This document shows positions 10,904 through 19,226 of a DNA stretch of 64,000 bases, in pieces. Made by a program: the position numbers and the translations under genes. This stretch comes from Cellvibrionaceae bacterium AOL6 (GTDB lineage Bacteria; Pseudomonadota; Gammaproteobacteria; Pseudomonadales; Cellvibrionaceae), in assembly GCA_003265435.1 (NCBI GenBank), contig NOXC01000004.1, forward strand, positions 1 through 64,000, in the 5' to 3' direction. Within the stretch, counting starts at the first letter, position 1; every line of letters begins with the position of its first letter. The notes below the pieces were generated by a model. It had not been told where the DNA came from and did not search any database. It saw only the letters and a list, made by a program, of their open reading frames with translations.

Positions 10904-11695
10904 CTATTTTTCTTCGTAGGTAGCCGACAAAGTATCCGCCAGCGCTCGGATATCCGCAACAACAAAATCCGGCTTCGCGGCTAAGGGGTAGAGAGCCTTT
11001 CCTGGTCGAGAGACAAAGGCTGTCTGTAATCCAGCCGCTTTGGCACCAGCAACATCCCAACCGTGCGCCGCCACCATTAAGACGTACTCTGGCTCTAGAC
11101 CAAGCTGGTCCACCACCCATTGATAAGCACGTAAATCAGGCTTATAGACCTTAATGTCTTCAATGCTATAGCGTGCTGAGAAAAAGCCACCGATACCTGC
11201 ATTTTCGAATTGTGTTTTTACGCCAGCATTGGATGAGTTAGTCAAGCTCATCAACGTAAAGCCCTGATGCTTCAATGCCGTCAAGCCGGGTACCACGTCG
11301 TTGTGCGGAGGAAGGCTCAGCAAAGGAGGGACGATGGCCTCGCGTGCCTGGGCCTCAGTCAGCGAAATACCATTGTTAGAAGCGACCATCATTAACGACG
11401 CCACACCAATTGTGCCGAAGTCTTGGTAATCACCCGTTACTGTCGTTACTAACGAGTTATGGAGCATAGTCGTGAACCACAGCGGCAGGAGTTCATCACG
11501 TCCACCCAGCGCCTCGCCAACAGACACACGCATCGATTCCAAATCCAGCAAGGTCTCATTGACATCAAACAAGATCACCTTGGGCTTTGGAAGAGGGCCC
11601 ACATTTGTCGGATTTGAACTACCTGTACCTGCCTTGGCTAGCGCTCCCAAAGACAATAACGAGAAAACAATAAATTGACCTAAAATTTTAAACAC
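10904..11695 (-). CDS. Haloacid dehalogenase type II-like hydrolase with signal peptide
   Basis: 263 residues. HAD motifs are in order: FDVNETLLDL (the first Asp is the nucleophile), SLTNSSNAG, the Lys in VYKPDLRAYQW, and VAAHGWDVAGAKAAG. This pattern matches the L-2-haloacid dehalogenase (type II) group. Unusually, it starts with an apparent Sec signal peptide (MFKILGQFIVFSLLSLGALA, cleavage before KAG), suggesting a periplasmic enzyme; most relatives are cytoplasmic. The substrate is unknown. It lies 58 bases downstream of the AhpD-like gene and 37 bases upstream of the acetyltransferase, probably in one transcript. Confidence 0.82.
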   Translation of the reverse strand: MFKILGQFIVFSLLSLGALAKAGTGSSNPTNVGPLPKPKVILFDVNETLLDLESMRVSVGEALGGRDELLPLWFTTMLHNSLVTTVTGDYQDFGTIGVASLMMVASNNGISLTEAQAREAIVPPLLSLPPHNDVVPGLTALKHQGFTLMSLTNSSNAGVKTQFENAGIGGFFSARYSIEDIKVYKPDLRAYQWVVDQLGLEPEYVLMVAAHGWDVAGAKAAGLQTAFVSRPGKALYPLAAKPDFVVADIRALADTLSATYEEK

Positions 11696-11752
11696 AAGCT
11701 ATCCAGTAAGTATTTAAAGACAGCGACCACGGTATTCGTGGCCGCCAATATA

Positions 11753-12304
11753 TTACGCTTTTTTCCAATCAAAACGCTTGAAAGGTTCGTCCACCGGCGT
11801 ATCCGCGAGGTGATTTGTATAGTTACTCATGACTTTTTGAGCAAGCCCAAGGACGACTTCCAGTACGTTTTGTTTACTGTACCCGGCATCGTAAAATCGT
11901 AGAACCTGATCTTCGGACGGATTACCACGCGTTCTAACAACTTCTAATGTGAAACGGCGCAATGCCTCAAGTTTATCTGATGGAAGAGGGCTTTCGTTGC
12001 GAAGCGCTTCGCTAATTTCGTCACTTACCCCCATTTGCTTTGCGATGGCAGTATGCGCCGGGACGCAATAGTGACAGCCATGCTCGACGTTGATGGTCTG
12101 CCACACCACCGTTTTCTCATCCGCATCAAAGCTGGACGCCAGGAACAATTGATGCAGCTTCTGGTAGCCTTCAAGCAGCTCAGGCGAATCCGCCATCACA
12201 GCGTGTAAATTCGGCACCATACCAAAATCTTTGATGGACTTTTCCAGTAGTGGTCTGCTGGCTTCAGGTGCGCTTTTCTCATCGTGCAATGCAAAGTCAT
12301 TCAT
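11753..12304 (-). CDS. Carboxymuconolactone decarboxylase / AhpD-like family protein
   Basis: 183 residues. The redox motif EHGCHYCVPAH (CxxC followed by a His three residues on) is the AhpD/peroxidase-related signature, set in the all-helical CMD fold (LLEKSIKDFGMVPNLHAVMADSPELLEGY before it, LAQKVMSNYTNHLADTP after it). Relatives act as alkyl-hydroperoxide reductants or in thiol redox protection. GGAG six bases before the ATG supports the start. A TetR-type palindrome lies 80-105 bases upstream, so induction by an electrophile or oxidant through a TetR-family repressor is likely. It is the first gene of the three-gene group. Confidence 0.87.
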   Translation of the reverse strand: MNDFALHDEKSAPEASRPLLEKSIKDFGMVPNLHAVMADSPELLEGYQKLHQLFLASSFDADEKTVVWQTINVEHGCHYCVPAHTAIAKQMGVSDEISEALRNESPLPSDKLEALRRFTLEVVRTRGNPSEDQVLRFYDAGYSKQNVLEVVLGLAQKVMSNYTNHLADTPVDEPFKRFDWKKA

Positions 12305-12703
12305 AAAAATGCTCCTGCGAACGAAAGTAGGGAAGAAATCATCGGATCACACAGCCACCAGGCCGTGCGTTGCCCACTATAAACATATTTGAGCGATCAC
12401 TCAAGTATGCATAGTGAATGCAGAGTACGTAGAGAATTCAAGTCGGTTTGTAGATATGACACTGGCCAGCCCGTTTTAACGGCCACCGATTTCAGCCAGA
12501 TGATTCACTAAAATGGTGTGGAAATATAGGAGCCTGCATATTCAGTGTCCCTTTAGGGGGCAACATGGGGACTTCCCGGTAAATCACCCGCTGGGCTTGG
12601 CGTAGCCTGCAGCGAATTTGTTTGGCTTTTGAAGGTTGGCATAAATCTAGCTTTATCACACGAACCAGGAGATTTTATACGCTTAATTTCAGAGGAACTG
12701 TAA
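12305..12703. other. Non-coding stretch upstream of the AhpD-like gene
   Basis: About 400 bases without a convincing gene. It carries the palindrome at 12384-12409 that belongs to the AhpD-like gene. The rest shows no repeat, tRNA or strong hairpin that I can recognise. Confidence 0.6.
12384..12409. promoter_or_regulatory. TetR-type palindromic operator in front of the AhpD-like gene
   Basis: The core TTGAGCGATCACTCAA (12389-12404) lies in a 26-base imperfect palindrome in which 11 of 13 pairs match. The outer arms TTGAG...CTCAA are identical to those of the perfect palindrome at 30765-30794 in front of the tetR gene, so one TetR-family regulator may control both promoters. Confidence 0.6.
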
Positions 12704-12976
12704 ATGGAATCAATGCACCAAATGTATGAATATTACGTTCGATCAAGCCTATTTGAGACCTTTGGCGATCAGGAGCTGGCTCTCCTAAATTCAGAACAGC
12801 GCCTGAAAAAGTACCTAGGGCGTGATGTAAATGAAAGCGAAATGCAAGCGCTACAAGAGCTGGTTGTTGAACTGGCTGAAAGGAAGGTAGCGTCCAATTC
12901 ACCCAAATCCTATGTGCTTTCTGCATCCTATCCCTTAATTTTGACGCACGAGACTTCCGTTGATCTGACGCGGTAG
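12704..12976 (+). CDS. Hypothetical protein, 90 residues
   Basis: I do not recognise this protein. It is short and charged, with likely helices (QELALLNSEQRLKKYLGRDVNESEMQALQELVVELAERK), and has no signal peptide or membrane segment. The ATG is preceded by a good ribosome-binding site (AGAGGAA, seven bases away), which is the main reason to believe it. An overlapping minus-strand frame looks like a shadow. It stands alone between two non-coding stretches. Confidence 0.45.
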   Translation: MESMHQMYEYYVRSSLFETFGDQELALLNSEQRLKKYLGRDVNESEMQALQELVVELAERKVASNSPKSYVLSASYPLILTHETSVDLTR

Positions 12977-13493
12977 GCCGGTACGTTGAGTTAGGGAAAA
13001 CTACCAAACGTGTTCTTGCCATTCGGTCGCATTGGGTAGTGGCGCCGGAAGGTAAGTGCAAAAAGCCAGTATTGACACCTCATACTCAACAAACATAAAT
13101 GCGCATAATATATATTATGTTAAATATATACTGACTCAATATGACTGGCAATCTGTACTCTACGCTACTCTTCTGGAACGACTCGATACCCTCTTTTTAA
13201 TTCCAAAAAGAAACGCTGCCCCTCAACTGGTATTCGAGGCGCGTACCAACGCTCGGCTAATCGTGTACTCTTCACTCATTTTCGTATAAACGCTTGTAAA
13301 CCTTACAAGGATTACGACGAACTTATTGGGCACACCATAAGGGAAGCTCACTTAGCGTGCCCATATTAGCGTAGTTTCGTCCAATCCCCTCTTAAATCGC
13401 TGGTACAGTCTTTGCAAAATTCGCAATGTTGCGGCTACAAAAATGTGGCCGCCTCCTTTCAGTCACCTTAACAACTAAAAAGGGATTCACGCT
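12977..13493. other. Non-coding, partly AT-rich stretch
   Basis: About 515 bases with no gene I can support. The part near 13080-13140 is AT-rich with short palindromic TATATTATGTT-like tracts. A short open frame (13056-13289) has no ribosome-binding site and no recognisable protein features. The region should hold the promoter of the gene at 13494. Confidence 0.5.
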
Positions 13494-14705
13494 TTGTCTA
13501 CCCAGGCCAGGAACACGGATTTGGAACTCGTCGAAATTGGTTTGATCATGATCGGCCGATTAGAGGCCTCGCACAGGCAAGCTATCGAAACTGCGCGTGA
13601 AAGACTGCAGGCGTGGTTGTATAAACTTTTTCCGAGTTTCCATTGGCAGATTCGGTTGTTACAGCGTGACGATGTTCCTTTGAGCATTCGACAAGAACCC
13701 TCTGCCTTACTTCGAGACGGCAGTAATTTGCGTGAATCCGAAGGCTGGGATTTTGCGCTTCTATTCACCTCGGCCGACCTGATTTCGCGCTACCAGCCCT
13801 TCGCCTTTGCTGCCACATCGAGCGCCCTGGATTTAGCGGTGATTTCCACCAATCGCTTGGATCCGAAAGGCTATGACACGCCAACGTCGGAGCGGCAACG
13901 AATTGAAGTACTGACCAATAGGCTTGTAGTGCTGTGTCAAAGATCATTGGGGCATTTAAGCGGCCTGCCTAACTCTAAAGACCCCGGTAATATCATGGGC
14001 AGCCCGGTTACGCCAAATTCACTCGAGTGCGCACAAAACCTAGATGCTGACCAAAAATCCGCAATGCAAAATAATTTGAGCCTAGTCGCCGATCCTCGAT
14101 TGGAAGAAACAAACGTCTCTAGAGATTTCTCAAAATTTCGATTCTATGCGCGCTCCGCATGGATCAATCGCCATGAGGTTCTGGATGCCGTGTTGCATGC
14201 GAAACCTTGGCAATTCCCCTTTAGGTTATTAAGGCTTTCAGCCGCGGCTTTATCTACGATGATCGTACTGATGATCACCGCCGAGACGTGGCACCTAGCC
14301 GCAACTCAAGATTTGACCAAGCTCGGGAGCATTTTATTTGGAGCTCTGGCCACGACAACCGTTTTTGTCATCGCGAAGCAAAACCTCTTTGTGCACAAGT
14401 TGACACTAAACATCACTGAGCAAACTGTCATTTCGAACGTGTCAGCCTTTATTATAGTACTGCTCGGAATGATCACTTCGTTGATCGTGCTGATGAGCAT
14501 CTGCCTTGCCTTCAGTGCGCTTTTGTACTCTCCCGAATTAGTTGGCCAATGGGCTAATAGCAATGCGGAGTTTATTGATATTTCACATTATTTGAAGACC
14601 GCCGCATTGGTAACCACATTGAGTTTACTAATAGGGGCGCTCGGCGCTTCTTTTGAAGCACAGCACTATTTTCGTCACGTGGTGTTTGTGGACGAGGAAC
14701 TGTAG
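13494..14705 (+). CDS. Membrane protein with a degenerate archaemetzincin-like N-terminal domain
   Basis: 403 residues, starting at TTG behind AAAGGGA. Residues 1-170 resemble an archaemetzincin-type zincin: LVEIGLIMIGRL, WDFALLFTSADLISRYQPFAFAATSSALDLAVISTNRLDP, then RSLGHLSGLPN and DPGNIM, which line up with HExxHxxGLPH and the Met-turn. The first His, the catalytic Glu and the third zinc His are replaced by R, S and N, so the site should be inactive. After a linker, residues about 240-400 contain four hydrophobic segments in two hairpins. It overlaps the downstream CaCA exchanger by one base, so the two proteins probably work together. The domain assignment is my inference. Confidence 0.55.
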   Translation: MSTQARNTDLELVEIGLIMIGRLEASHRQAIETARERLQAWLYKLFPSFHWQIRLLQRDDVPLSIRQEPSALLRDGSNLRESEGWDFALLFTSADLISRYQPFAFAATSSALDLAVISTNRLDPKGYDTPTSERQRIEVLTNRLVVLCQRSLGHLSGLPNSKDPGNIMGSPVTPNSLECAQNLDADQKSAMQNNLSLVADPRLEETNVSRDFSKFRFYARSAWINRHEVLDAVLHAKPWQFPFRLLRLSAAALSTMIVLMITAETWHLAATQDLTKLGSILFGALATTTVFVIAKQNLFVHKLTLNITEQTVISNVSAFIIVLLGMITSLIVLMSICLAFSALLYSPELVGQWANSNAEFIDISHYLKTAALVTTLSLLIGALGASFEAQHYFRHVVFVDEEL

Positions 14706-15739
14706 TGACTGCCCTACTCGAATCTCAAACGGGTGTCTTCACGCTATTCGGCGTGTGCACCATAGCGATTTTGATTGCGGGCATTAAAATCACACGAATT
14801 GCGGATGCGCTCGGTAAGCGCACCGGTATTGGCTCTGCGTTGTTCGGAGCAGTCCTACTCGGAGGCACCACCTCTTTGCCTGGCATCATTACTTCAGTTA
14901 ATACCGCCTGGCAAGGTTTTGCCGACCTCGCCGTCAGTAATGCGATCGGTGGTATTGCCGCGCAAACCACGTTTCTCGTATTTGCAGATCTTATTTACCG
15001 AAAGGCGAACCTTGAGCACGCTGCAGCTTCGCTTGAAAATTTGCTACAAAACACGCTGTTAATTGCCCTACTCTCCTTAGCGCTGGTGGGAATGTCTGGC
15101 CCCGACTGGAACTTGTGGGGCGTCCATCCGGTTTCGGTGGTGTTGATTGCAGGTTATGGCTTTGGTTTGAAATTGATTAACCATTGCCGCGAACAACCTT
15201 TTTGGTTTCCTGAGCGCACGCAACACACCAAAACAGAAAGCGAGCTCCCGGCATTAGAAGGTCCTTTGTCAAATTTGTGGCTAAAGTTTTTCAGCTATGC
15301 GGCGGTGATTACCGTTGCCGGTTACGGGATTGGTGAAAGCGGCATTCGAATAGTGGATATGACGGGCGCCTCTCAGACGGTTGTGGGTGCATTGCTCACC
15401 TCGGTATCCACATCATTGCCCGAATTAGTCACGGTGTTGTACGCAGTAAGAATGGGTGCGCTAACACTCGCGGTGGGCGATATTATTGGGGGCAACAGCT
15501 TTGATGTTCTGTTTTTGGCTTTTTCAGATTTCGCATACCACGACGGTTCTATTTATCATGCCGCAGGACCTCAGGCCTTGTTCTTATTAGGAATCAACTT
15601 GTTAATGAGTGCAATATTGCTGCTAGGATTGCTGCGCAGGGAGCACCGAGGCATTGGCAACATTGGGTTCGAAGGCGTATTGGTGTTGCTACTGTACGCA
15701 CTGGCGGTATGTGTGATCACCGCCCCGGGATCATCGTAG
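14705..15739 (+). CDS. Sodium/calcium exchanger family (CaCA) membrane protein
   Basis: 344 residues, about ten membrane segments, with the two inverted alpha-repeats of the CaCA family: GGTTSLPGIITSVNTAWQG plus SNAIGGIAAQTTF in the first, and TSVSTSLPELVTVLYAVRMG plus VGDIIGGNSFDVLFLAFSD in the second. The acidic Ca-binding Glu of the second repeat is kept (SLPEL), but in the first repeat the equivalent position is Gly (SLPGI), so ion specificity may differ from classical Ca2+ exchangers. It starts with GTG sharing one base with the TAG of the upstream pseudo-protease gene, which points to translational coupling and perhaps a complex in the inner membrane. Confidence 0.85.
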   Translation: MTALLESQTGVFTLFGVCTIAILIAGIKITRIADALGKRTGIGSALFGAVLLGGTTSLPGIITSVNTAWQGFADLAVSNAIGGIAAQTTFLVFADLIYRKANLEHAAASLENLLQNTLLIALLSLALVGMSGPDWNLWGVHPVSVVLIAGYGFGLKLINHCREQPFWFPERTQHTKTESELPALEGPLSNLWLKFFSYAAVITVAGYGIGESGIRIVDMTGASQTVVGALLTSVSTSLPELVTVLYAVRMGALTLAVGDIIGGNSFDVLFLAFSDFAYHDGSIYHAAGPQALFLLGINLLMSAILLLGLLRREHRGIGNIGFEGVLVLLLYALAVCVITAPGSS

Positions 15740-15773
15740 TTTCACCCTTGAATGATGCCGCTATCGCGTTCCA

Positions 15774-18080
15774 CTAGAGCGATTCCAAAAAACGTAACAA
15801 CTTTGATTTATCCGTATCAGCTAGCGCCTCATATTTCTGTACCGCTGCACTGCTCTCACCTCCGTGCCAGCGGATAGCTTCATCGATGGAACTGGCCCGC
15901 CCATCATGAAGGTAGGCATGTTCTGGTGTGCAAAATTCCATAGTATCGGTTCCAAATGCTACGTCACCTTTGTCACCGTCAACCCCGCCAGTCACACAAG
16001 CTGAAAGACCCAATCCCCATAAGGGGGTTGTACGCCATTCGCTACCTGACGCATCACCTTCACTTAGCGAATCCGCGAGTCCCGGCCCCATGTCGTGTAA
16101 CAAAAAATCTGAAAAAGGCCGAATATTTTGTGATCGCAACTCAGCAAAGGGGTGAAACTCGGAAGTACGATAGTTGTCTGTATGGCAATCAGCACAACCT
16201 ATATCATCGAATAGCTGTTCACCATTGACTACATCAGGGTCGTCGTAATCGCGTTGCGGTCGAACGCCAAGCAAGCTGATGTATTTTACTAGGGACTCAA
16301 GGTGCTCGTCTGGAAACCTAGGGCCGCCCTGCCCGCAGTCTTGTTGATCGACCCCGCAGTCAGGTTCTGGGAAAATACTATTTGTTACGCCCATATCGGT
16401 ATTCAACGCCGATGCAACCTGGTAGCGAACACTCGGCTGCCCTGCTTTCCAACCAAAACGCCCTAATCGAACGTCTCCAGTTTGGGCATCAACAACTCTA
16501 TGGGCGCGACCAGAGATCCCATCATTATTCTCATCATAAGGATCTTCTTTTGCCAGTATATCCTCTTCGGCTATGGCCTCTATAAGCCCCATCCCGACTA
16601 GCCGGGGAGCGATTCTCGCTGAGAACTGGGCCGGTTCATTACCTGAAAAAACAAAGATGGGTTTACTCAGGCCATCGACGAACTGATATTCGTGAATGAC
16701 AACGTCGCCTTCAGAAGAAAAACCGTTACCCAAGCTCGGCTGTAATACTCCGCCGGCATCGCGTGTCGGGCTACCATCCGCTTCGCCTATTTTAAACACC
16801 CATTTGTCGAGGGAAGTCAAGATATCTACATGACCAGCTGCACCGTTCCTTTCATGACAATGCGCGCAACTTTCATTGATATAAGGGCCATCAGAAAGAC
16901 CAACCAATTCCTCAAATACGCCGTTTTCAGCGTTTTCGTCGTGTTGGCCGCTCACCATTGAAGAATGAACGAGACGGCGCCCAAGCACGAAAGATTGTCC
17001 ATTTTCATACCCCATATTGGTTGCAAATTGCATAAAGTGATTATCCGGTTCATGCGATTCTTCAGCATGGATGGTCGTCAACCCACCAAGCCATGCTGAT
17101 TCAGGAATCTTTTTTGAATCTCGTTGCCGGACACCATCAACATATTCGACCCCTTGCTGATACGGACCCGTATCATACGTATCCCACGGCACCAGCCCCT
17201 CACCTACGATGTATAAATACGTGGTACCGTAATAATTGTCGCGTCCCCGTGCCAACGTCGCCTCATCGAGGAATTGACTAATTTCAAACTCCAGTTTGTC
17301 ACCAATCTCTATCGGGCGCCCTTCTCTGCAATTAAAATTCATCGACTTATGGTAATAGACATTATCAGTGGTTTGCATTACGCCATTTCCGCAGTACTCC
17401 GCCAGCGTATTTCGACCTAAGTACCACCACCGATTTTCGGCTGCGGTATCATCCAGTTTGCTCTCGGCGCGCACGATCATTTCAATTTTATCTCCCCCCT
17501 TTGCCACATAATCATGAATTTCAATTGCAGCGGTGCGGTCTTCCCAATAAAAGGTCAGGAAGTGGTCGTAGGCTGAAAAATGATTTTCTTTCGCGTGCCT
17601 GTCTCGGGCTCGATCGGAGAAGCGTGTCACCAATGCCGCTCCGCTATCATAGACATTGTCGGGCTCAAGCTCTGTCGAGTCATCGTAGAGGGGTACGATT
17701 ACGCTTAACGGTGGGACGTTATCTATGGGCGAGGGTGCTGGCGTAGGTGTAATATCAGGGCTGGGCGACGGTGACGGTTCGGGTGCTGTACTTGGTAAAG
17801 GCGTAGGTATTGGGTTCGCAGTCGCTGATGGCGTTGGTTCTGGCGTTATTGAGGGCACGGGTGATGGCGTTGGGCTATCCGTGGCAACGGGTATCGGTAT
17901 CGCAGAGGCAGTGGGCTCAGGTGTCGGGGAGGGGCTAGCAACTGGAGACGGAGTCTGAGGCGTGTCGCCTATCAGTTTTGCGCGCTCTTCTGATCCACCA
18001 CAACCCAACAATGGAAGCGAGGTGCAAATACATAAAGCGAGTTGTGTAACGCGAAATGGAAAATCGTTCACTCTGAACAT
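15774..18080 (-). CDS. Di-haem oxidoreductase (DUF1111, MauG-like) lipoprotein
   Basis: 768 residues. A lipobox (LPLLGC) near residue 27 marks an outer or inner membrane lipoprotein. Residues about 35-115 are a low-complexity Pro/Ser/Thr linker (repeats such as PSPTPEPTA). The C-terminal two-thirds is the DUF1111 'thiol oxidoreductase' family with two haem c sites: CAHCH near residue 400 and CADCH near residue 627, and the ending YLHDGRASSIDEAIRWHGGE that is highly typical of the family. These proteins are periplasmic di-haem enzymes related to cytochrome c peroxidase and MauG. The region between linker and haem domain (EIHDYVAKGGDKIEMIVRAESK) is probably a carbohydrate-binding-like domain. 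No partner gene is obvious. Confidence 0.85.
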   Translation of the reverse strand: MFRVNDFPFRVTQLALCICTSLPLLGCGGSEERAKLIGDTPQTPSPVASPSPTPEPTASAIPIPVATDSPTPSPVPSITPEPTPSATANPIPTPLPSTAPEPSPSPSPDITPTPAPSPIDNVPPLSVIVPLYDDSTELEPDNVYDSGAALVTRFSDRARDRHAKENHFSAYDHFLTFYWEDRTAAIEIHDYVAKGGDKIEMIVRAESKLDDTAAENRWWYLGRNTLAEYCGNGVMQTTDNVYYHKSMNFNCREGRPIEIGDKLEFEISQFLDEATLARGRDNYYGTTYLYIVGEGLVPWDTYDTGPYQQGVEYVDGVRQRDSKKIPESAWLGGLTTIHAEESHEPDNHFMQFATNMGYENGQSFVLGRRLVHSSMVSGQHDENAENGVFEELVGLSDGPYINESCAHCHERNGAAGHVDILTSLDKWVFKIGEADGSPTRDAGGVLQPSLGNGFSSEGDVVIHEYQFVDGLSKPIFVFSGNEPAQFSARIAPRLVGMGLIEAIAEEDILAKEDPYDENNDGISGRAHRVVDAQTGDVRLGRFGWKAGQPSVRYQVASALNTDMGVTNSIFPEPDCGVDQQDCGQGGPRFPDEHLESLVKYISLLGVRPQRDYDDPDVVNGEQLFDDIGCADCHTDNYRTSEFHPFAELRSQNIRPFSDFLLHDMGPGLADSLSEGDASGSEWRTTPLWGLGLSACVTGGVDGDKGDVAFGTDTMEFCTPEHAYLHDGRASSIDEAIRWHGGESSAAVQKYEALADTDKSKLLRFLESL

Positions 18081-18167
18081 ACAGCATCCATACAGAAATT
18101 AAGCTTGAAGAAACACGGCAACTTAAAAACTTGGATGATCGACCTGTTAGAGGACCTTGTCTGTTAA

Positions 18168-19199
18168 TTACCTCACATCGTTCGACTCGAGATAGTGAAA
18201 AGCGCTGAGAATATGTTCTGAGAAAAGATTAAAACTTTCTATATGAGGTAAATGCCCCACTCCGTCAATTTCAATCAGTTTAGCATTGGGTAAGGTTTGA
18301 ACTGCCGATTTACCTAACGTATCAAAGCGCCCCATTTCAGCTTCAACGCCCTCACGCTTCCAGTTCTTACCCGGAGCGGTCCGATCTCTTGTGCCAATGA
18401 TGAGTACCGTTTTAGTGTTTAACTGTGAAAATTCGGTGACAACAGGCTGCGTAAAAATCATATCGTATGTCAATGCGTTTACCCATGCAATGAGGCGCTT
18501 GTCTGGGCCATTAATTTGGCCCACCATAAAATCGGTGAGGCTGGCGTAACGCTCATTCCACTGTCCGGCGTAATAATTTTTACGTTGATATTCGATGATT
18601 TTCTCTTTGGTCTTGTGTAACTCCATCTCATAGAAAAACCGAACATCCTTGTACTCTGTTAGGTTTGTATAATTCTCCAGTCCAATCGGATTAACAAGAA
18701 CCAGGCCGGAAGTCCGCTCGGGGTATGCCAATGCAAATCGACTCGCAAGCATCCCCCCCATGGAATGCCCGACCACAATCACGTCATCTAAACCCAAAGC
18801 ATCCAAGAGTGCCGCAGTATTCCGAGATAATGCAGAAAAAGAAAACTGATAATGCCTAGGCTTGCTTGACTTCCCGAACCCAACTTGGTCAGGCATCAAA
18901 ACGGCATAACCTTCATTTGCAAGAAATTCCGCTGTTTCACTCCAATAGTCAGCAACAAAGTTCTTCCCATGGAGCAACATCACCGTGGGGTTTCCTTTTT
19001 TTGCGTTTAAATACATATAGCTCATTTGAAGTGAAAGCCCCTGCGACTCAAACTCAAATTTTTCTACCTGTTGGCTGTAAGAATAGTTAGAGAGCAGTGC
19101 ATCAAATCGCTCCACCTTTTCATTTGCAGAAACGACGGGGGAGAGTATAAAGAGCAGCGAGATAGAGAGAAATGGAAGGAATCGACAATATCGGTGCAT
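18168..19199 (-). CDS. Exported alpha/beta hydrolase
   Basis: 343 residues from the ATG at 19199, chosen because AAAGG lies seven bases before it and a clean signal peptide follows (FLPFLSISLLFILSPVVSA). The alpha/beta hydrolase core is clear: MLLHGKNFVADYW (oxyanion region), VVGHSMGGMLAS (Ser nucleophile elbow), GTRDRTAPGKNW (acid region) and DGVGHLPHIE (His). It resembles dienelactone/haloperoxidase-type hydrolases of the periplasm; the substrate is unknown. It follows the hybrid kinase by 27 bases on the same strand and may belong to the rsbQ-kinase operon. Confidence 0.85.
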   Translation of the reverse strand: MHRYCRFLPFLSISLLFILSPVVSANEKVERFDALLSNYSYSQQVEKFEFESQGLSLQMSYMYLNAKKGNPTVMLLHGKNFVADYWSETAEFLANEGYAVLMPDQVGFGKSSKPRHYQFSFSALSRNTAALLDALGLDDVIVVGHSMGGMLASRFALAYPERTSGLVLVNPIGLENYTNLTEYKDVRFFYEMELHKTKEKIIEYQRKNYYAGQWNERYASLTDFMVGQINGPDKRLIAWVNALTYDMIFTQPVVTEFSQLNTKTVLIIGTRDRTAPGKNWKREGVEAEMGRFDTLGKSAVQTLPNAKLIEIDGVGHLPHIESFNLFSEHILSAFHYLESNDVR

Positions 19200-19226
19200 G
19201 GAAGAGCCTTTATCAATTGGCATGAG

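Noticed and set aside
12675-13061. Minus-strand 128-residue frame
   Set aside because: Composition is like an antisense shadow; the plus-strand ORF 12704-12976 has a proper ribosome-binding site.
13056-13289. 77-residue plus frame in an AT-rich gap
   Set aside because: No ribosome-binding site and no family or structural signal.
17725-17958. Gly/Val repeat protein on the plus strand
   Set aside because: It is the antisense of the Pro/Ser/Thr linker of the DUF1111 lipoprotein; the repeat look comes from that low-complexity DNA.
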